Assembly: GCF_035306705.1 (NCBI RefSeq)
Contig: NZ_DATGNO010000147.1
Coordinates: forward strand, 1-62,502
Source: Xanthomarina sp035306705
Lineage (GTDB): Bacteria > Bacteroidota > Bacteroidia > Flavobacteriales > Flavobacteriaceae
Length of the DNA: 62,502 bases
Direction of reading: 5' to 3'
A program made the translations under genes and the position numbers. Below, in pieces: positions 33,240 through 42,605 of this stretch. The notes beneath the pieces are model-generated. The model searched no databases, was not told where the DNA came from, and saw nothing but the letters and a program-made list of their open reading frames with translations. Positions within the stretch are counted from its first letter, which is position 1. Each line of letters starts with the position of its first letter.

Positions 33240-34379
33240 ATGAGAATTGGAATTGTATGTTATCCAACCTTTGGAGGAAGTGGAGTAGTAGCAACAGAAC
33301 TTGGTATTGAGCTTTCAAAAAAAGGTCATGAAATCCATTTTATTACTTATAAACAGCCGGTAAGACTAGATCTTATTGGAAGCAATGTGCATTTTCACGA
33401 AGTAACCGTGCCAGAATATCCCTTATTCCATTATCAGCCATACGAGTTAGCTTTATCAAGCAAATTGGTGGATATGGTCAAACTTCACAAAATAGAAATT
33501 CTTCATGTACATTACGCCATTCCTCATGCTTATGCAGCCTATATGGCTAAAAAAATGCTACAGGAAGAAGGTATTTATGTGCCTATTGTAACCACGCTTC
33601 ATGGTACAGATATTACCTTGGTTGGATCTCATCCGTTTTATAAAACAGCAGTCACTTTTAGCATCAATAAATCGGATGCTGTAACTTCAGTTTCCGAAAG
33701 TTTGAAGCGAGATACCTTAAGATTATTCGATATAAAAAATGATATTCATGTGGTGACGAACTTTATAGACATTGCAAAACACAATCATCATTTCACCGAT
33801 TGTCAACGGGATTTATTGGCAAATGAAGATGAAAAAATTATCACACATATCAGTAATTTCAGAAAAGTAAAGCGTATTCCAGATATCATTAAAATATTTT
33901 ATAACATTCAAAAGGAAATACCGGCTAAATTGATGATGGTAGGTGAAGGCCCTGAAAAAGAGCCGGCCGAAAAATTATGCGCTGAATTAGGTATTTCAAA
34001 TAAGGTGGTTTTCTTCGGAAACAGTCATGAAATAGATCGTATTTTATGTTATTCTGATTTATTCGTTCTTCCTTCTGAAACTGAAAGCTTTGGATTAGCT
34101 GCTTTAGAAGCCATGGCGTCTGGAGTTCCAGTAATTTCAAGTAATTCTGGTGGGATTCCTGAAGTAAATGTCGAAGGTGTTTCAGGGTACTTGAGTGATG
34201 TTGGTAATATAGACGAAATGAGCAATAATGCTCTTCGTATTTTAAAAGACGAAAAGATATTGGCCAAGTTTAAAGAAGGAGCCAAAAAGGAGGCTTGCAA
34301 ATTTGATATTTATCAAATCGTACCCCAATATGAAGCTATTTATGAGGCTACACTTGCAAAATGTAAAGCTTTGATATAG
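33240..34379 (+). CDS. bshA: N-acetyl-alpha-D-glucosaminyl-L-malate synthase
   Basis: This GT4 glycosyltransferase makes GlcNAc-malate from UDP-GlcNAc and L-malate, the first step of bacillithiol synthesis. The 379-residue length and the opening MRIGIVCYPTFGGSGVVATE are diagnostic of BshA. Other family features are LHVHYAIPHAYAAYMAK, VTTLHGTDITLVG, ISNFRKVKRIPDI and the nucleotide-sugar motif PSETESFGLAALEAMASGVP with its two glutamates. bshB and bshC are not in the window. The gene lies next to amino-sugar genes whose predicted product is its substrate UDP-GlcNAc. Confidence 0.95.
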   Translation: MRIGIVCYPTFGGSGVVATELGIELSKKGHEIHFITYKQPVRLDLIGSNVHFHEVTVPEYPLFHYQPYELALSSKLVDMVKLHKIEILHVHYAIPHAYAAYMAKKMLQEEGIYVPIVTTLHGTDITLVGSHPFYKTAVTFSINKSDAVTSVSESLKRDTLRLFDIKNDIHVVTNFIDIAKHNHHFTDCQRDLLANEDEKIITHISNFRKVKRIPDIIKIFYNIQKEIPAKLMMVGEGPEKEPAEKLCAELGISNKVVFFGNSHEIDRILCYSDLFVLPSETESFGLAALEAMASGVPVISSNSGGIPEVNVEGVSGYLSDVGNIDEMSNNALRILKDEKILAKFKEGAKKEACKFDIYQIVPQYEAIYEATLAKCKALI

Positions 34380-34430
34380 GATTCCTGAATATATTTTATA
34401 TCTTTTTGTTTTCAATTAATTCTATCAAAT

Positions 34431-35834
34431 ATGAACAGAAAATCCTTCTTAAATTTAACAGCAAGAGCAGGTCTTTTTTTAGGCTTAGCTCCAAGCATGC
34501 TTGCAAATAAAAGTAATGAAATTGTAGAAAAGGAGCTTGTAAATGAACTTCTAAAACAAAAAAAAGCACTTGGGAACGCCGTGGGTCTTACTGCAGATCC
34601 AATTTCAAAAGTTCGTGTAGGAATAATTGGTATGGGAAACAGAGGAAGTGTCCTGATCCAGATGTTCGAATATCTTATTAAAAACAATCATGCAGAAATT
34701 GTAGCTCTTTCCGATCTAAAACAAGAGAAGGTTGAGAAAAACAACGAATATCTTAAAACCATTCAAAATTCATCCGCAGATTTATATTATGGAAATGAAA
34801 CTGAATGGAAAAAATTAGTTGAAAGGGATGATATCGATTTGATTTTAATTGCAACTCCTTGGGACTCGCATACCGAAATGTCTGTTTATGGCATGGAGCA
34901 GGGAAAACATGTAGCTTGCGAGCAACCAATGGCTATGACCTTGGAAGATTGCTGGAAATTGATTGAAGTAGCCGAGCGTACCCAAAAACATTGTATGTAC
35001 ATGGAAAACTGCTGTTTTAACGGCGAAGAGCTTTGGGTTTTGAATATGATAGATCAAGGAGTTTTTGGAGACATCAATCATGCTGAAGGAGCTTATATTC
35101 ACGATTTACGTAAACACATGATGGACGACACGTATTACGAAAATCAATGGCGCATCAAGTTTCATGAAAAGCAAAATGGAAACTTCTATACAGGTCATGG
35201 CTTAGGACCAACAAGTTTTTATATGGACATTGGGCGTGGAGATAACTACGATTTTATAACCTCCATGAGTTCTCGTGACGATAGTTTGAAGTTAGGTGCC
35301 GAAATGGAAAATTTCCCTGTAAAAAAGTTTGCTTGTGGCGATATGAATACCACTTTAATTAAAACGAAGTTAGGGAGAACCATCATGCTGCAATTCGATA
35401 CACATACAGGACGACCCTATTCTAGATTAAATAATGTGTTTGGAACCAAAGCAGCTCATGAAGGCTATCCTTCTAGGCTATATGTTGGTCATGATGAATT
35501 GCAATGGGGGCACAGTTGGTTGAAAGACGAAGAATACAAAGAATATAGAGAGCGTTACGACCATCCATTATGGAATAAATTAAAAACCCAAATAGATGCC
35601 AATGCTGTTGGGCATGGAGGGATGGATTTTGTTATGATTTATAGATTAATTCGCTGTTTAAACAAAGGTTTGCCATTAGATATCAATCTTTATGATAGCG
35701 TTCTTTGGAGTGCCATGACGCCTTTATCGGAAATATCGGTGGCCAATAACAGTGCTAGAACCGTTGTTCCTGATTTTACAGGTGGAACATGGGAAACACC
35801 TAGGAAAAATGAAATTTTAAGAGATATTCTCTAA
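34431..35834 (+). CDS. Gfo/Idh/MocA-fold GH109-like enzyme (exported)
   Basis: This 467-residue protein opens with a twin-arginine-like variant (NRKSFLNLTARAGLFLGLA), a Tat-type leader with Arg-Lys in place of Arg-Arg. The Rossmann fold has VGIIGMGNRGSVL at about 63-75, DLILIATPWDSHTEM, and KHVACEQPMAM in place of the common EKP. The C-terminal domain has GNFYTGHGLGPTSFYMDIGRGD, which is characteristic of family GH109 (NAD-dependent alpha-N-acetylgalactosaminidases). It likely acts in the periplasm with a tightly bound NAD on alpha-linked N-acetylhexosamine. The stop overlaps the converging kinase gene by 18 bases. The exact glycoside is uncertain. Confidence 0.88.
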   Translation: MNRKSFLNLTARAGLFLGLAPSMLANKSNEIVEKELVNELLKQKKALGNAVGLTADPISKVRVGIIGMGNRGSVLIQMFEYLIKNNHAEIVALSDLKQEKVEKNNEYLKTIQNSSADLYYGNETEWKKLVERDDIDLILIATPWDSHTEMSVYGMEQGKHVACEQPMAMTLEDCWKLIEVAERTQKHCMYMENCCFNGEELWVLNMIDQGVFGDINHAEGAYIHDLRKHMMDDTYYENQWRIKFHEKQNGNFYTGHGLGPTSFYMDIGRGDNYDFITSMSSRDDSLKLGAEMENFPVKKFACGDMNTTLIKTKLGRTIMLQFDTHTGRPYSRLNNVFGTKAAHEGYPSRLYVGHDELQWGHSWLKDEEYKEYRERYDHPLWNKLKTQIDANAVGHGGMDFVMIYRLIRCLNKGLPLDINLYDSVLWSAMTPLSEISVANNSARTVVPDFTGGTWETPRKNEILRDIL

Positions 35835-36908
35835 TCTATAACTAGAATAAGTTATCCGCTTTATCTCATCATAATATTGAATGGCACTTTTTAAAAGTGC
35901 CATTTGGTTTTTAGCGCGCACCAGATTATGCTTTTCATGGGCTATTTTATAATACACATCGTTGTTTAAATAGTCGGTTAAAAAACGCAAACCCATAATG
36001 TACATTAAGGTTTTAATTCCCAATGGTAGGTAATTTATCTCTTCTGAGGTTAGAATATTTGTAGTCTCAAGAGCAAAACCTTTGCAATAAGCTTGGTAAA
36101 ATTTTAAATTGATGGTTGTTTGTTCCAAATCTTCAGAATCTTCAACCGTATTAGAACAAATAGAACGAATAGAATCTCCAAAATCAAAATGCACAATCCC
36201 AGGCATTACGGTGTCTAAATCAATCACTGCAAGACCGTTATCATCCTTATCAAATAGAATGTTGGATAATTTGGCGTCGTTATGAGTAATTCGTAACGGA
36301 AACGTGTTTTTTTCTTTTAATTCCGAAAGTTTAAACATATCTAGCTGCAATTCAAAAACAAAATCTATCAGGGCTTGAGCTTCTGTTTTTCTAGATGCTT
36401 GAGCTTGTTTTAGTGCTTCTTCAAATTGATAAAAACGAAATGGTACAGAATGAAATTTTTGAAGTGTTTCAATAATTTGATTGGTTTTAATAGTAGACGT
36501 GCTAGCAATGAAATTCCCAAATAATTTTCCTGCTTCAAAAACCTGTTTTTCATTTTCTGCTCTGTCAATGGTTTTAGAGTTTGGAATATATTCCATTAAG
36601 GTCCAACAGCCATTATAAGCTTCAATAAAAAAAGCATCATTTTTTGATTTAATAAAACCGGCAACCTGATATTTGCTATCTGTTTTTTTGTAAGTGTTTT
36701 TTAAGTGAGCACTAACAATTACCTTGTTTATAATAATGTTGTTTAAATTTGTAAATACCTGATTGTTAATTTTTTGCAACACGTAATTTACATCATTACT
36801 ACAACTTACTAAATAGGTGTCATTTATGTGTCCAGAAGCCAAAACATAAACATTTAAAACAGGTTGTTCTATTTGAAATTGACGACAAATATCTTTAAGA
36901 GTTTCCAT
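35817..36908 (-). CDS. N-acetylhexosamine 1-kinase-like (NahK/APH fold) sugar kinase
   Basis: This 363-residue aminoglycoside-phosphotransferase-fold kinase follows the layout of bifidobacterial NahK: SGHINDTYLV (25-34), YVLQKIN, the catalytic ITHNDAKLSNILFD with Asn210-Asp211 and Asn216, and the metal-binding VIDLDTVMPG (Asp230/Asp232). GDSIR and MGLRFLTDYLNNDVYY later in the chain also match the NahK pattern. NahK phosphorylates GlcNAc or GalNAc at C1. It starts 3 bases after the nucleotidyltransferase stop, so the two form an operon that could turn free HexNAc into UDP-HexNAc. The sugar preference is inferred. Confidence 0.85.
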   Translation of the reverse strand: METLKDICRQFQIEQPVLNVYVLASGHINDTYLVSCSNDVNYVLQKINNQVFTNLNNIIINKVIVSAHLKNTYKKTDSKYQVAGFIKSKNDAFFIEAYNGCWTLMEYIPNSKTIDRAENEKQVFEAGKLFGNFIASTSTIKTNQIIETLQKFHSVPFRFYQFEEALKQAQASRKTEAQALIDFVFELQLDMFKLSELKEKNTFPLRITHNDAKLSNILFDKDDNGLAVIDLDTVMPGIVHFDFGDSIRSICSNTVEDSEDLEQTTINLKFYQAYCKGFALETTNILTSEEINYLPLGIKTLMYIMGLRFLTDYLNNDVYYKIAHEKHNLVRAKNQMALLKSAIQYYDEIKRITYSSYRLENIS

Positions 36909-36911
36909 GGA

Positions 36912-37751
36912 TTACCATAATTTAGTTGGATAAATACCTTCATAAATAAGATCTAGAAGTTGTTTTTTCACCATAGGCTCATCTTCTTTATAGGTAACCC
37001 CAAACCATTGGTTATGGGACTCGAGCATTTTAAAATTGATTAGTTGTTCTTTAATCATGAAATCGACCACTTTAGGAATGTAAAACTCAGCTGTTTCAGA
37101 ATCTTTGTGATCTTTTATAAAGGCTTGGAACAGTTGTTCTGTTATATTGAAAATACTTGAGGTAAATCCCCAGAAATTCATGGAAACTATTGTGTCTAAA
37201 GGCATTAATGGATTGTCTATGCTTATATTAGTTCGTTCAACAATACTTATAAGCTCTTGATTTTCATTTAAAACACATACGCCTCTAGAAACGGTTCCAA
37301 AATCTGATAACGTGTTTTTTAGCTGATACCCAATAAAGTAATTTTGATGTTTTGTGTTTATATATAATGCCTCATGCATGAGTTTAAAAGCATGGCGCCC
37401 ATAGAAATCGTCCGCATTAATTAGGGCAAAATCATTTTTTATAGTGTCTTTTAAAGAGAGTAAGGCATGACCAGTTCCCCAAGGTTTTTTTCGCTTTGGA
37501 AATCCTTTTGACTCTTGAAATACAAAATTTACTTTTATGTTTTCTGGCAATGTATTTTCATAGCGCTCTTTAAAAACATTTGAGATATCTTCTCTAATAA
37601 TAAAAACTATGTGATTAAAGCCCGCTTGAATCGCATCATATATAGAAAAATCTAAAATAGCATAATTGTTTACAACCGCATGTGTTTGTTTTAAACCTCC
37701 AAATCTGGAACCCATACCAGCCGCCATAATGGCTATTGATTTTTGTTTCAT
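36912..37751 (-). CDS. Sugar-1-phosphate nucleotidyltransferase
   Basis: This 279-residue protein has the RmlA/GalU-type nucleotide-binding loop MAAGMGSRFGGLKQ (9-22), the product-binding NADDFYGRHAF with metal-binding aspartates, and a late YIPKVVDFMI segment. Such enzymes join a sugar-1-phosphate with a nucleoside triphosphate. Placed directly before the NahK-like kinase (3-base gap), it most simply makes a UDP-N-acetylhexosamine from the kinase product. No hexapeptide-repeat acetyltransferase domain is present, so it differs from GlmU. A -7-like TAGTTTTG lies only about 6 bases upstream of the ATG. Confidence 0.85.
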   Translation of the reverse strand: MKQKSIAIMAAGMGSRFGGLKQTHAVVNNYAILDFSIYDAIQAGFNHIVFIIREDISNVFKERYENTLPENIKVNFVFQESKGFPKRKKPWGTGHALLSLKDTIKNDFALINADDFYGRHAFKLMHEALYINTKHQNYFIGYQLKNTLSDFGTVSRGVCVLNENQELISIVERTNISIDNPLMPLDTIVSMNFWGFTSSIFNITEQLFQAFIKDHKDSETAEFYIPKVVDFMIKEQLINFKMLESHNQWFGVTYKEDEPMVKKQLLDLIYEGIYPTKLW

Positions 37752-37769
37752 GATACAAAACTATATAAA

Positions 37770-37792
37770 AAAACACCTAAAAAAGGTGTTTT
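37770..37792 (-). terminator. Terminator after the small beta-barrel gene
   Basis: AAAACACCT (37770-37778) pairs with AGGTGTTTT (37784-37792) around an A5 loop. On the minus strand the right arm runs into a T stretch. It lies between the beta-barrel gene and the nucleotidyltransferase. Confidence 0.8.
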
Positions 37793-37813
37793 AAATAATA
37801 TTTCCAAAAGCGA

Positions 37814-38302
37814 TTAGAATTGATATCTAACGCCTAGTCCTAAATCGAAATTTAAATCGTTATTGTCGTAAGAGCTGCTTCCTAAGCCCAGTTCTGGTCT
37901 TACATCAAGAGATAGTAGTAAAGGGAAGTCGAAACTGTATTCAATACCAACCGTTCCTGTTAAAATAAGAAAACCATCTCTATGATTGTTATAATAATTA
38001 TTATATCGGTAGGTTGCAAATCCGGCTCCAGGACCTGTGTACCAATTAAAACCTCCATCAATGTTCCAAATCCATTGGTATAAGCCAATTAATTTTGTGC
38101 CGTCGTAGTTTTTTCCATCGGTCCATCCAAAGTTGAATTCTAACCTGTTGTTTTCCATAATGGCACGTTGATATGAAATGGAAGCTCCAAAGCCGTCGCT
38201 ATCACCAAGTCTTAGGCCTATGGCATTTTTAGAGATTTCTTGTGCGTTTAGAAAAGTTGTAAAGCCTAAAAAGGCCACTGCTATTAACCATACTTTTTTC
38301 AT
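37814..38302 (-). CDS. Small outer-membrane beta-barrel-like protein
   Basis: This 162-residue protein has a signal peptide (about 1-20, ending LNAQ). The mature chain is built of alternating strands: IGLRLGDSDGFGASISYQR, RLEFNFGW, GTVGIEYSFDFPL, LDVRPELGLG and FDLGLGVRYQF, with a C-terminal phenylalanine. These are the marks of an eight-stranded outer-membrane barrel. Aromatic Tyr/Asn clusters fill the loops. Nothing in the sequence points to a particular function. It has its own terminator and is unrelated in position to the downstream sugar genes. Confidence 0.82.
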   Translation of the reverse strand: MKKVWLIAVAFLGFTTFLNAQEISKNAIGLRLGDSDGFGASISYQRAIMENNRLEFNFGWTDGKNYDGTKLIGLYQWIWNIDGGFNWYTGPGAGFATYRYNNYYNNHRDGFLILTGTVGIEYSFDFPLLLSLDVRPELGLGSSSYDNNDLNFDLGLGVRYQF

Positions 38303-38398
38303 AATATCATTTTATTTTAAATTCAAATAATCATTTTTGTTTTGCAAAAAGTCATAAACTAATCTTAAATTTATGGCATTCATATAAACTATAAATCT

Positions 38399-41329
38399 TT
38401 GGAATTATTGCAAACAGATTCGATTTTTAAAGAATTAAAAAATCGGCTAAAAGGCGACTTACACTACGATAAGTTAACAAAGGCTATCTATGCCACTGAT
38501 GCTTCGGTGTATAGAAAGTTGCCACAGGCTGTTGCGTATCCAAAAACGTTGGAGGATATTAAGCAGCTTGTTGAATTTGCTGTAAACAATAAAACTTCAT
38601 TAATTCCAAGAACTGCAGGAACATCGTTGGCTGGTCAATGTGTTGGAAATGGCATCGTGGTTGATGTTTCCAAGCACTTTACAAAGATATTACATCTGGA
38701 TGAAAAAGCAAAGACAATTAAGGTGCAACCTGGAGTAATTAGAGATGAACTCAATAATTATTTAAAACCTTTTGGCTTGTTTTTCGGGCCAAATACATCT
38801 ACTTCAAATCGTTGTATGATAGGAGGAATGGTTGGGAATAATTCGTCTGGAACAACTTCTATTCAATATGGAGTGACTAGAGATAAGGTCTTGGAATTAA
38901 AAACTATTTTAAGCGATGGTTCTGAAGCCGTTTTTGGTGAAATATCCAATAAAGACTTTCAGGACAAAGCAAAGCTCAATTCACTAGAAGGATTTATTTA
39001 CAAAACGATATATGAAGAATTAGCTTCTGAAGCTGTTCAAAATGAAATTTTGGAGCAATTCCCGAAACCAGAAATCCATAGAAGAAATACGGGTTATGCC
39101 ATTGACGAGCTGATTAAAACAGAGGTGTTTTCAGATGTTTCAGAAGGATTCAATCTCTGTAAACTACTTACTGGTAGTGAGGGTACACTTGCATTTACAA
39201 CGGAAATTACCTTGCAATTAGATGTGCTTCCTCCAAAAGAAAGCATGATGGTTGCTGCGCATTTTAAGTCCATTCAAGATTGTTTAAATACCGTAGAAGC
39301 TGTGATGCGGCACAATTTGCATACGTGCGAGATGATGGATAAAACCATTCTGGATCTAACCAAGTATAATAAAACACAGCAAGAAAACAGGCAGTTTATT
39401 GAGGGTGATCCTCAAGCTATTTTAATGTGTGAAATTAAAGGTGAAACTACAGAAGAAGTAGATTTAAAAATAGTTGCGCTAATAAAAGACATTGATAGTT
39501 TAAATTTAAGCTATGCAAATCCCATTCTAAAAACCGAAGATATTGATAGAGCCATCGAATTACGCAAAGCGGGATTGGGCTTGTTGGGAAATATCATCGG
39601 CGATAAAAAAACGGCAGCCTGTATAGAGGATACGGCGGTTGCTTTGCCAGATTTGGCTAATTACATCGGTGAATTTACTAAGCTGATGACGAGCTATAAC
39701 CAAGAAGCTGTTTATTATGCCCACGCCGGAGCTGGTGAATTGCATTTACGTCCAATTTTAAATTTAAAGAAAAAAGAAGACGTAGTTTTGTTCCGAAAAA
39801 TAACCACAGATGTTGCGCATTTAGTCAAGAAATATAAAGGCTCCATGAGTGGCGAGCATGGAGATGGGATTGTAAGGGCTGAATTTATCCCATTAATGAT
39901 TGGTGAGGCCAATTATCAAATTCTAAAACGCATTAAAGCAGCCTTTGATCCTGAGAATATTTTTAATCCTGGAAAAATAGTTGATGCTTTTCCAATGGAT
40001 GAGAATTTGCGGTATGTGCCTGATAGAAAAGAACCTGAAATTAAAACCTTTTTGGATTTTTCAGCTTCTTTAGGAATTCTTCGTGAAGCTGAGAAGTGCA
40101 ATGGTTCGGGAGATTGTAGAAAACTTCCAGAATTTGGAGGAACCATGTGTCCAAGTTATCGAGCAACCAGAAACGAGAAAGATACTACTAGAGCTAGAGC
40201 TAATGCGCTAAGAGAGTTTTTGACAAACTCCGAAAAAGCGAACAAATTCAATCACAAAGAGCTAAAAGAGGTTTTCGATTTATGCCTAAGTTGTAAAGCC
40301 TGCGCTAGCGAATGCCCGAGTAGTGTGGATGTAGCCACTTTAAAAGCAGAGTTTTTGTATCAATATCAAGAGGCTAACGGCGTTTCTTTAAGAACGAAAT
40401 TATTTGCTTATAACAATCAATTGAATGCATTGGGGAGTAAGGTTTCGTGGTTGACAAACTTTATGTTTTCGAATGCTTTTACGTCGTCTTTATTGAAGAA
40501 ATCCTTCGGAATCGCTTCAAAAAGAAGCTTGCCATTAGTTTCAAATAAAAGTTTAAGTGAGCTTTATAAAAGCACACTAAATCAGTATGATGCTGAAAAT
40601 TATATTAAAGAAGTTTATCTATTTAATGATGAATTCACAAATCATTTGGACACACAAATAGGATTAGATGCCTTGACGCTTTTAAAGGCATTGAATTACA
40701 AAGTCATCATTTTAGATCATGCCGAATCTGGTCGTGCTTTTTTATCTAAAGGTTTGCTAAAACAAGCAAAAAAAGTAGCTGATAAAAACATGGTGATTTT
40801 TAAAGATAAAATCACTCCAGAAACCCCTTTAATAGGAATTGAACCTTCGGCTATTTTAACTTTTAAAGATGAATATCTAAAATTGGTGGAAGATAAAGTT
40901 TCTGCAGAGCAAATAGCAAATCATTGTTTTTTGATTGAAGAATTTCTTCAGCAGGAAATAAGTTTAGGAAATATTAAGGCTGAACAATTCACAAAAGAAG
41001 CTAAAACCATTAAGTTTCATGGGCATTGTCATCAAAAAGCATTAAGCAATCAAAAATCGAGTTTTGATGTCTTGAATTTACCTGGAAATTATAAAGTAAC
41101 TATTATTCCTAGTGGTTGTTGCGGTATGGCTGGAAGTTTTGGCTATGACAAAGAACATTACGAGGTAAGCATGCAAATTGGGGAACAGACTTTATTTCCT
41201 GCCATTAGAAGAGCAGATCAAGAAATAATTATTTCGTCGAATGGAACCAGTTGTAGGCATCAAATTAAAGATGGCACACAAAAAGAAGCCAAACATCCGG
41301 TAACAATCCTTAAAGAAGCTCTCTTATAA
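38399..41329 (+). CDS. FAD-linked dehydrogenase fused to Fe-S/CCG domains (GlcD-GlcF / YdiJ-like)
   Basis: This 976-residue cytosolic or membrane-associated flavoprotein starts at TTG (MELLQTDSI). No in-frame ATG is near, and the sequence from the first codon fits the family. An FAD-binding PCMH domain comes first (PRTAGTSLAGQC, GGMVGNNSSGTTSIQYG), then an FAD-oxidase C-terminal domain with YYAHAGAGELH and SGEHGDGI up to about 540. Two 4Fe-4S sets follow (CNGSGDCRKL..CPSYR and CLSCKACASECP near 640). The C-terminal CCG domain has GHCHQKA and IPSGCCGMAGSFGY. Such fusions oxidise D-lactate, glycolate or D-2-hydroxyglutarate. The substrate is undetermined. Confidence 0.92.
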   Translation: MELLQTDSIFKELKNRLKGDLHYDKLTKAIYATDASVYRKLPQAVAYPKTLEDIKQLVEFAVNNKTSLIPRTAGTSLAGQCVGNGIVVDVSKHFTKILHLDEKAKTIKVQPGVIRDELNNYLKPFGLFFGPNTSTSNRCMIGGMVGNNSSGTTSIQYGVTRDKVLELKTILSDGSEAVFGEISNKDFQDKAKLNSLEGFIYKTIYEELASEAVQNEILEQFPKPEIHRRNTGYAIDELIKTEVFSDVSEGFNLCKLLTGSEGTLAFTTEITLQLDVLPPKESMMVAAHFKSIQDCLNTVEAVMRHNLHTCEMMDKTILDLTKYNKTQQENRQFIEGDPQAILMCEIKGETTEEVDLKIVALIKDIDSLNLSYANPILKTEDIDRAIELRKAGLGLLGNIIGDKKTAACIEDTAVALPDLANYIGEFTKLMTSYNQEAVYYAHAGAGELHLRPILNLKKKEDVVLFRKITTDVAHLVKKYKGSMSGEHGDGIVRAEFIPLMIGEANYQILKRIKAAFDPENIFNPGKIVDAFPMDENLRYVPDRKEPEIKTFLDFSASLGILREAEKCNGSGDCRKLPEFGGTMCPSYRATRNEKDTTRARANALREFLTNSEKANKFNHKELKEVFDLCLSCKACASECPSSVDVATLKAEFLYQYQEANGVSLRTKLFAYNNQLNALGSKVSWLTNFMFSNAFTSSLLKKSFGIASKRSLPLVSNKSLSELYKSTLNQYDAENYIKEVYLFNDEFTNHLDTQIGLDALTLLKALNYKVIILDHAESGRAFLSKGLLKQAKKVADKNMVIFKDKITPETPLIGIEPSAILTFKDEYLKLVEDKVSAEQIANHCFLIEEFLQQEISLGNIKAEQFTKEAKTIKFHGHCHQKALSNQKSSFDVLNLPGNYKVTIIPSGCCGMAGSFGYDKEHYEVSMQIGEQTLFPAIRRADQEIIISSNGTSCRHQIKDGTQKEAKHPVTILKEALL

Positions 41330-41399
41330 TTTTTGTTTCTGTAATATAAAATATATTTTAGCATACTTGATATAAAAACTAACAACTATTCGCAACTAA

Positions 41400-42458
41400 A
41401 TGGCAGGAAATACCTTCGGAAAATTATTTAAATTAACCACATTTGGTGAATCTCATGGAGTAGCCATTGGAGGAATTATAGATGGTTGTCCTCCAGGATT
41501 ACACTTAAACTTAGAAGCCATTCAAAGTGAGTTAAATAGAAGAAAACCAGGACAATCCGAAATCGTTACACAGCGTAAAGAGCCTGATGCGGTCGAGTTT
41601 TTATCTGGTGTTTTTGAAGGAATTACCACTGGAACACCTATTGGTTTTAATATTAAAAATACCGATCAAAAATCTAAGGATTACTCACATATAAAAGATG
41701 TTTATCGTCCGAGTCACGCCGATTACACCTACGAAAAAAAGTATGGAGTTCGTGACTATAGAGGAGGAGGACGAAGTTCTGCGCGAGAAACAGCTTGTAG
41801 AGTTGTAGCGGGTGCTATTGCAAAACAACTTTTAAAGGATATTAAAATTAATGCCTACACCTCGTCTGTAGGTGATATTTTCCTTGAAAAACCTTATCAG
41901 GATTTAGATTTTTCCAAAACAGAATCTAATGCCGTGCGTTGTCCAGATGCGGAGACAGCCGACAGAATGATTTCAAGAATCAAAGAAATTAAAAAACAAG
42001 GAGATACAATTGGCGGAACGGTTACCTGTGTGTTACAAGGTGTTCCTATTGGACTTGGAGAACCTGTGTTCGATAAGCTCCATGCCGAACTTGGCAAAGC
42101 CATGCTTTCTATAAATGCTGTAAAAGGTTTTGAATATGGCAGTGGGTTTTGTGGTGCAAAAATGAGAGGAAGCGAGCACAACGATATGTTCAATGCAGAT
42201 GGAACCACCAAAACCAACCTTTCGGGAGGTATTCAAGGTGGAATTAGTAACGGTATGGACATCTATTTTAGGGTTGCCTTTAAGCCTGTGGCAACCATTA
42301 TTCAAAAGCAAGATGCCTTGGATAGTTCTGGGAATATTGTTGAAATGCAAGGTAAGGGACGTCACGATCCCTGTGTAGTTCCTAGAGCCATTCCTATAGT
42401 AGAAGCTATGGCAGCATTGGTTTTAGCAGATTTTTGGCTTTTAAATAAAATGTATTAG
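41400..42458 (+). CDS. aroC: Chorismate synthase
   Basis: It converts 5-enolpyruvylshikimate-3-phosphate to chorismate, the last step of the shikimate pathway, using reduced FMN. The 352-residue protein carries all signatures: GESHGVAIGGIIDGCPPG near the start, RPSHADYTYEKKYGVRDYRGGGRSSARET (about 103-130) with the FMN and phosphate residues, SEHNDMF, and the late GRHDPCVVPRAIPIVEAMAA. No other aromatic pathway gene is adjacent. Confidence 0.97.
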   Translation: MAGNTFGKLFKLTTFGESHGVAIGGIIDGCPPGLHLNLEAIQSELNRRKPGQSEIVTQRKEPDAVEFLSGVFEGITTGTPIGFNIKNTDQKSKDYSHIKDVYRPSHADYTYEKKYGVRDYRGGGRSSARETACRVVAGAIAKQLLKDIKINAYTSSVGDIFLEKPYQDLDFSKTESNAVRCPDAETADRMISRIKEIKKQGDTIGGTVTCVLQGVPIGLGEPVFDKLHAELGKAMLSINAVKGFEYGSGFCGAKMRGSEHNDMFNADGTTKTNLSGGIQGGISNGMDIYFRVAFKPVATIIQKQDALDSSGNIVEMQGKGRHDPCVVPRAIPIVEAMAALVLADFWLLNKMY

Positions 42459-42605
42459 TTCAAGTCCTGCAAAAGCAAGAGTCTCTTGTTTAAGTGTTTA
42501 TTTTTAGGATATTAAAGTTTAAAATATGCTAAAAGAGAAATTTTTGTTCTTATTTGAAAGAGACTGAGAATAATATCTATTAATTAAAAAATAATTCCCA
42601 TTTTC

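Noticed and set aside
41897..42365. Two overlapping antisense frames (106 and 110 codons) in aroC
   Set aside because: Both lie in the highly conserved chorismate synthase core and have no features of their own.
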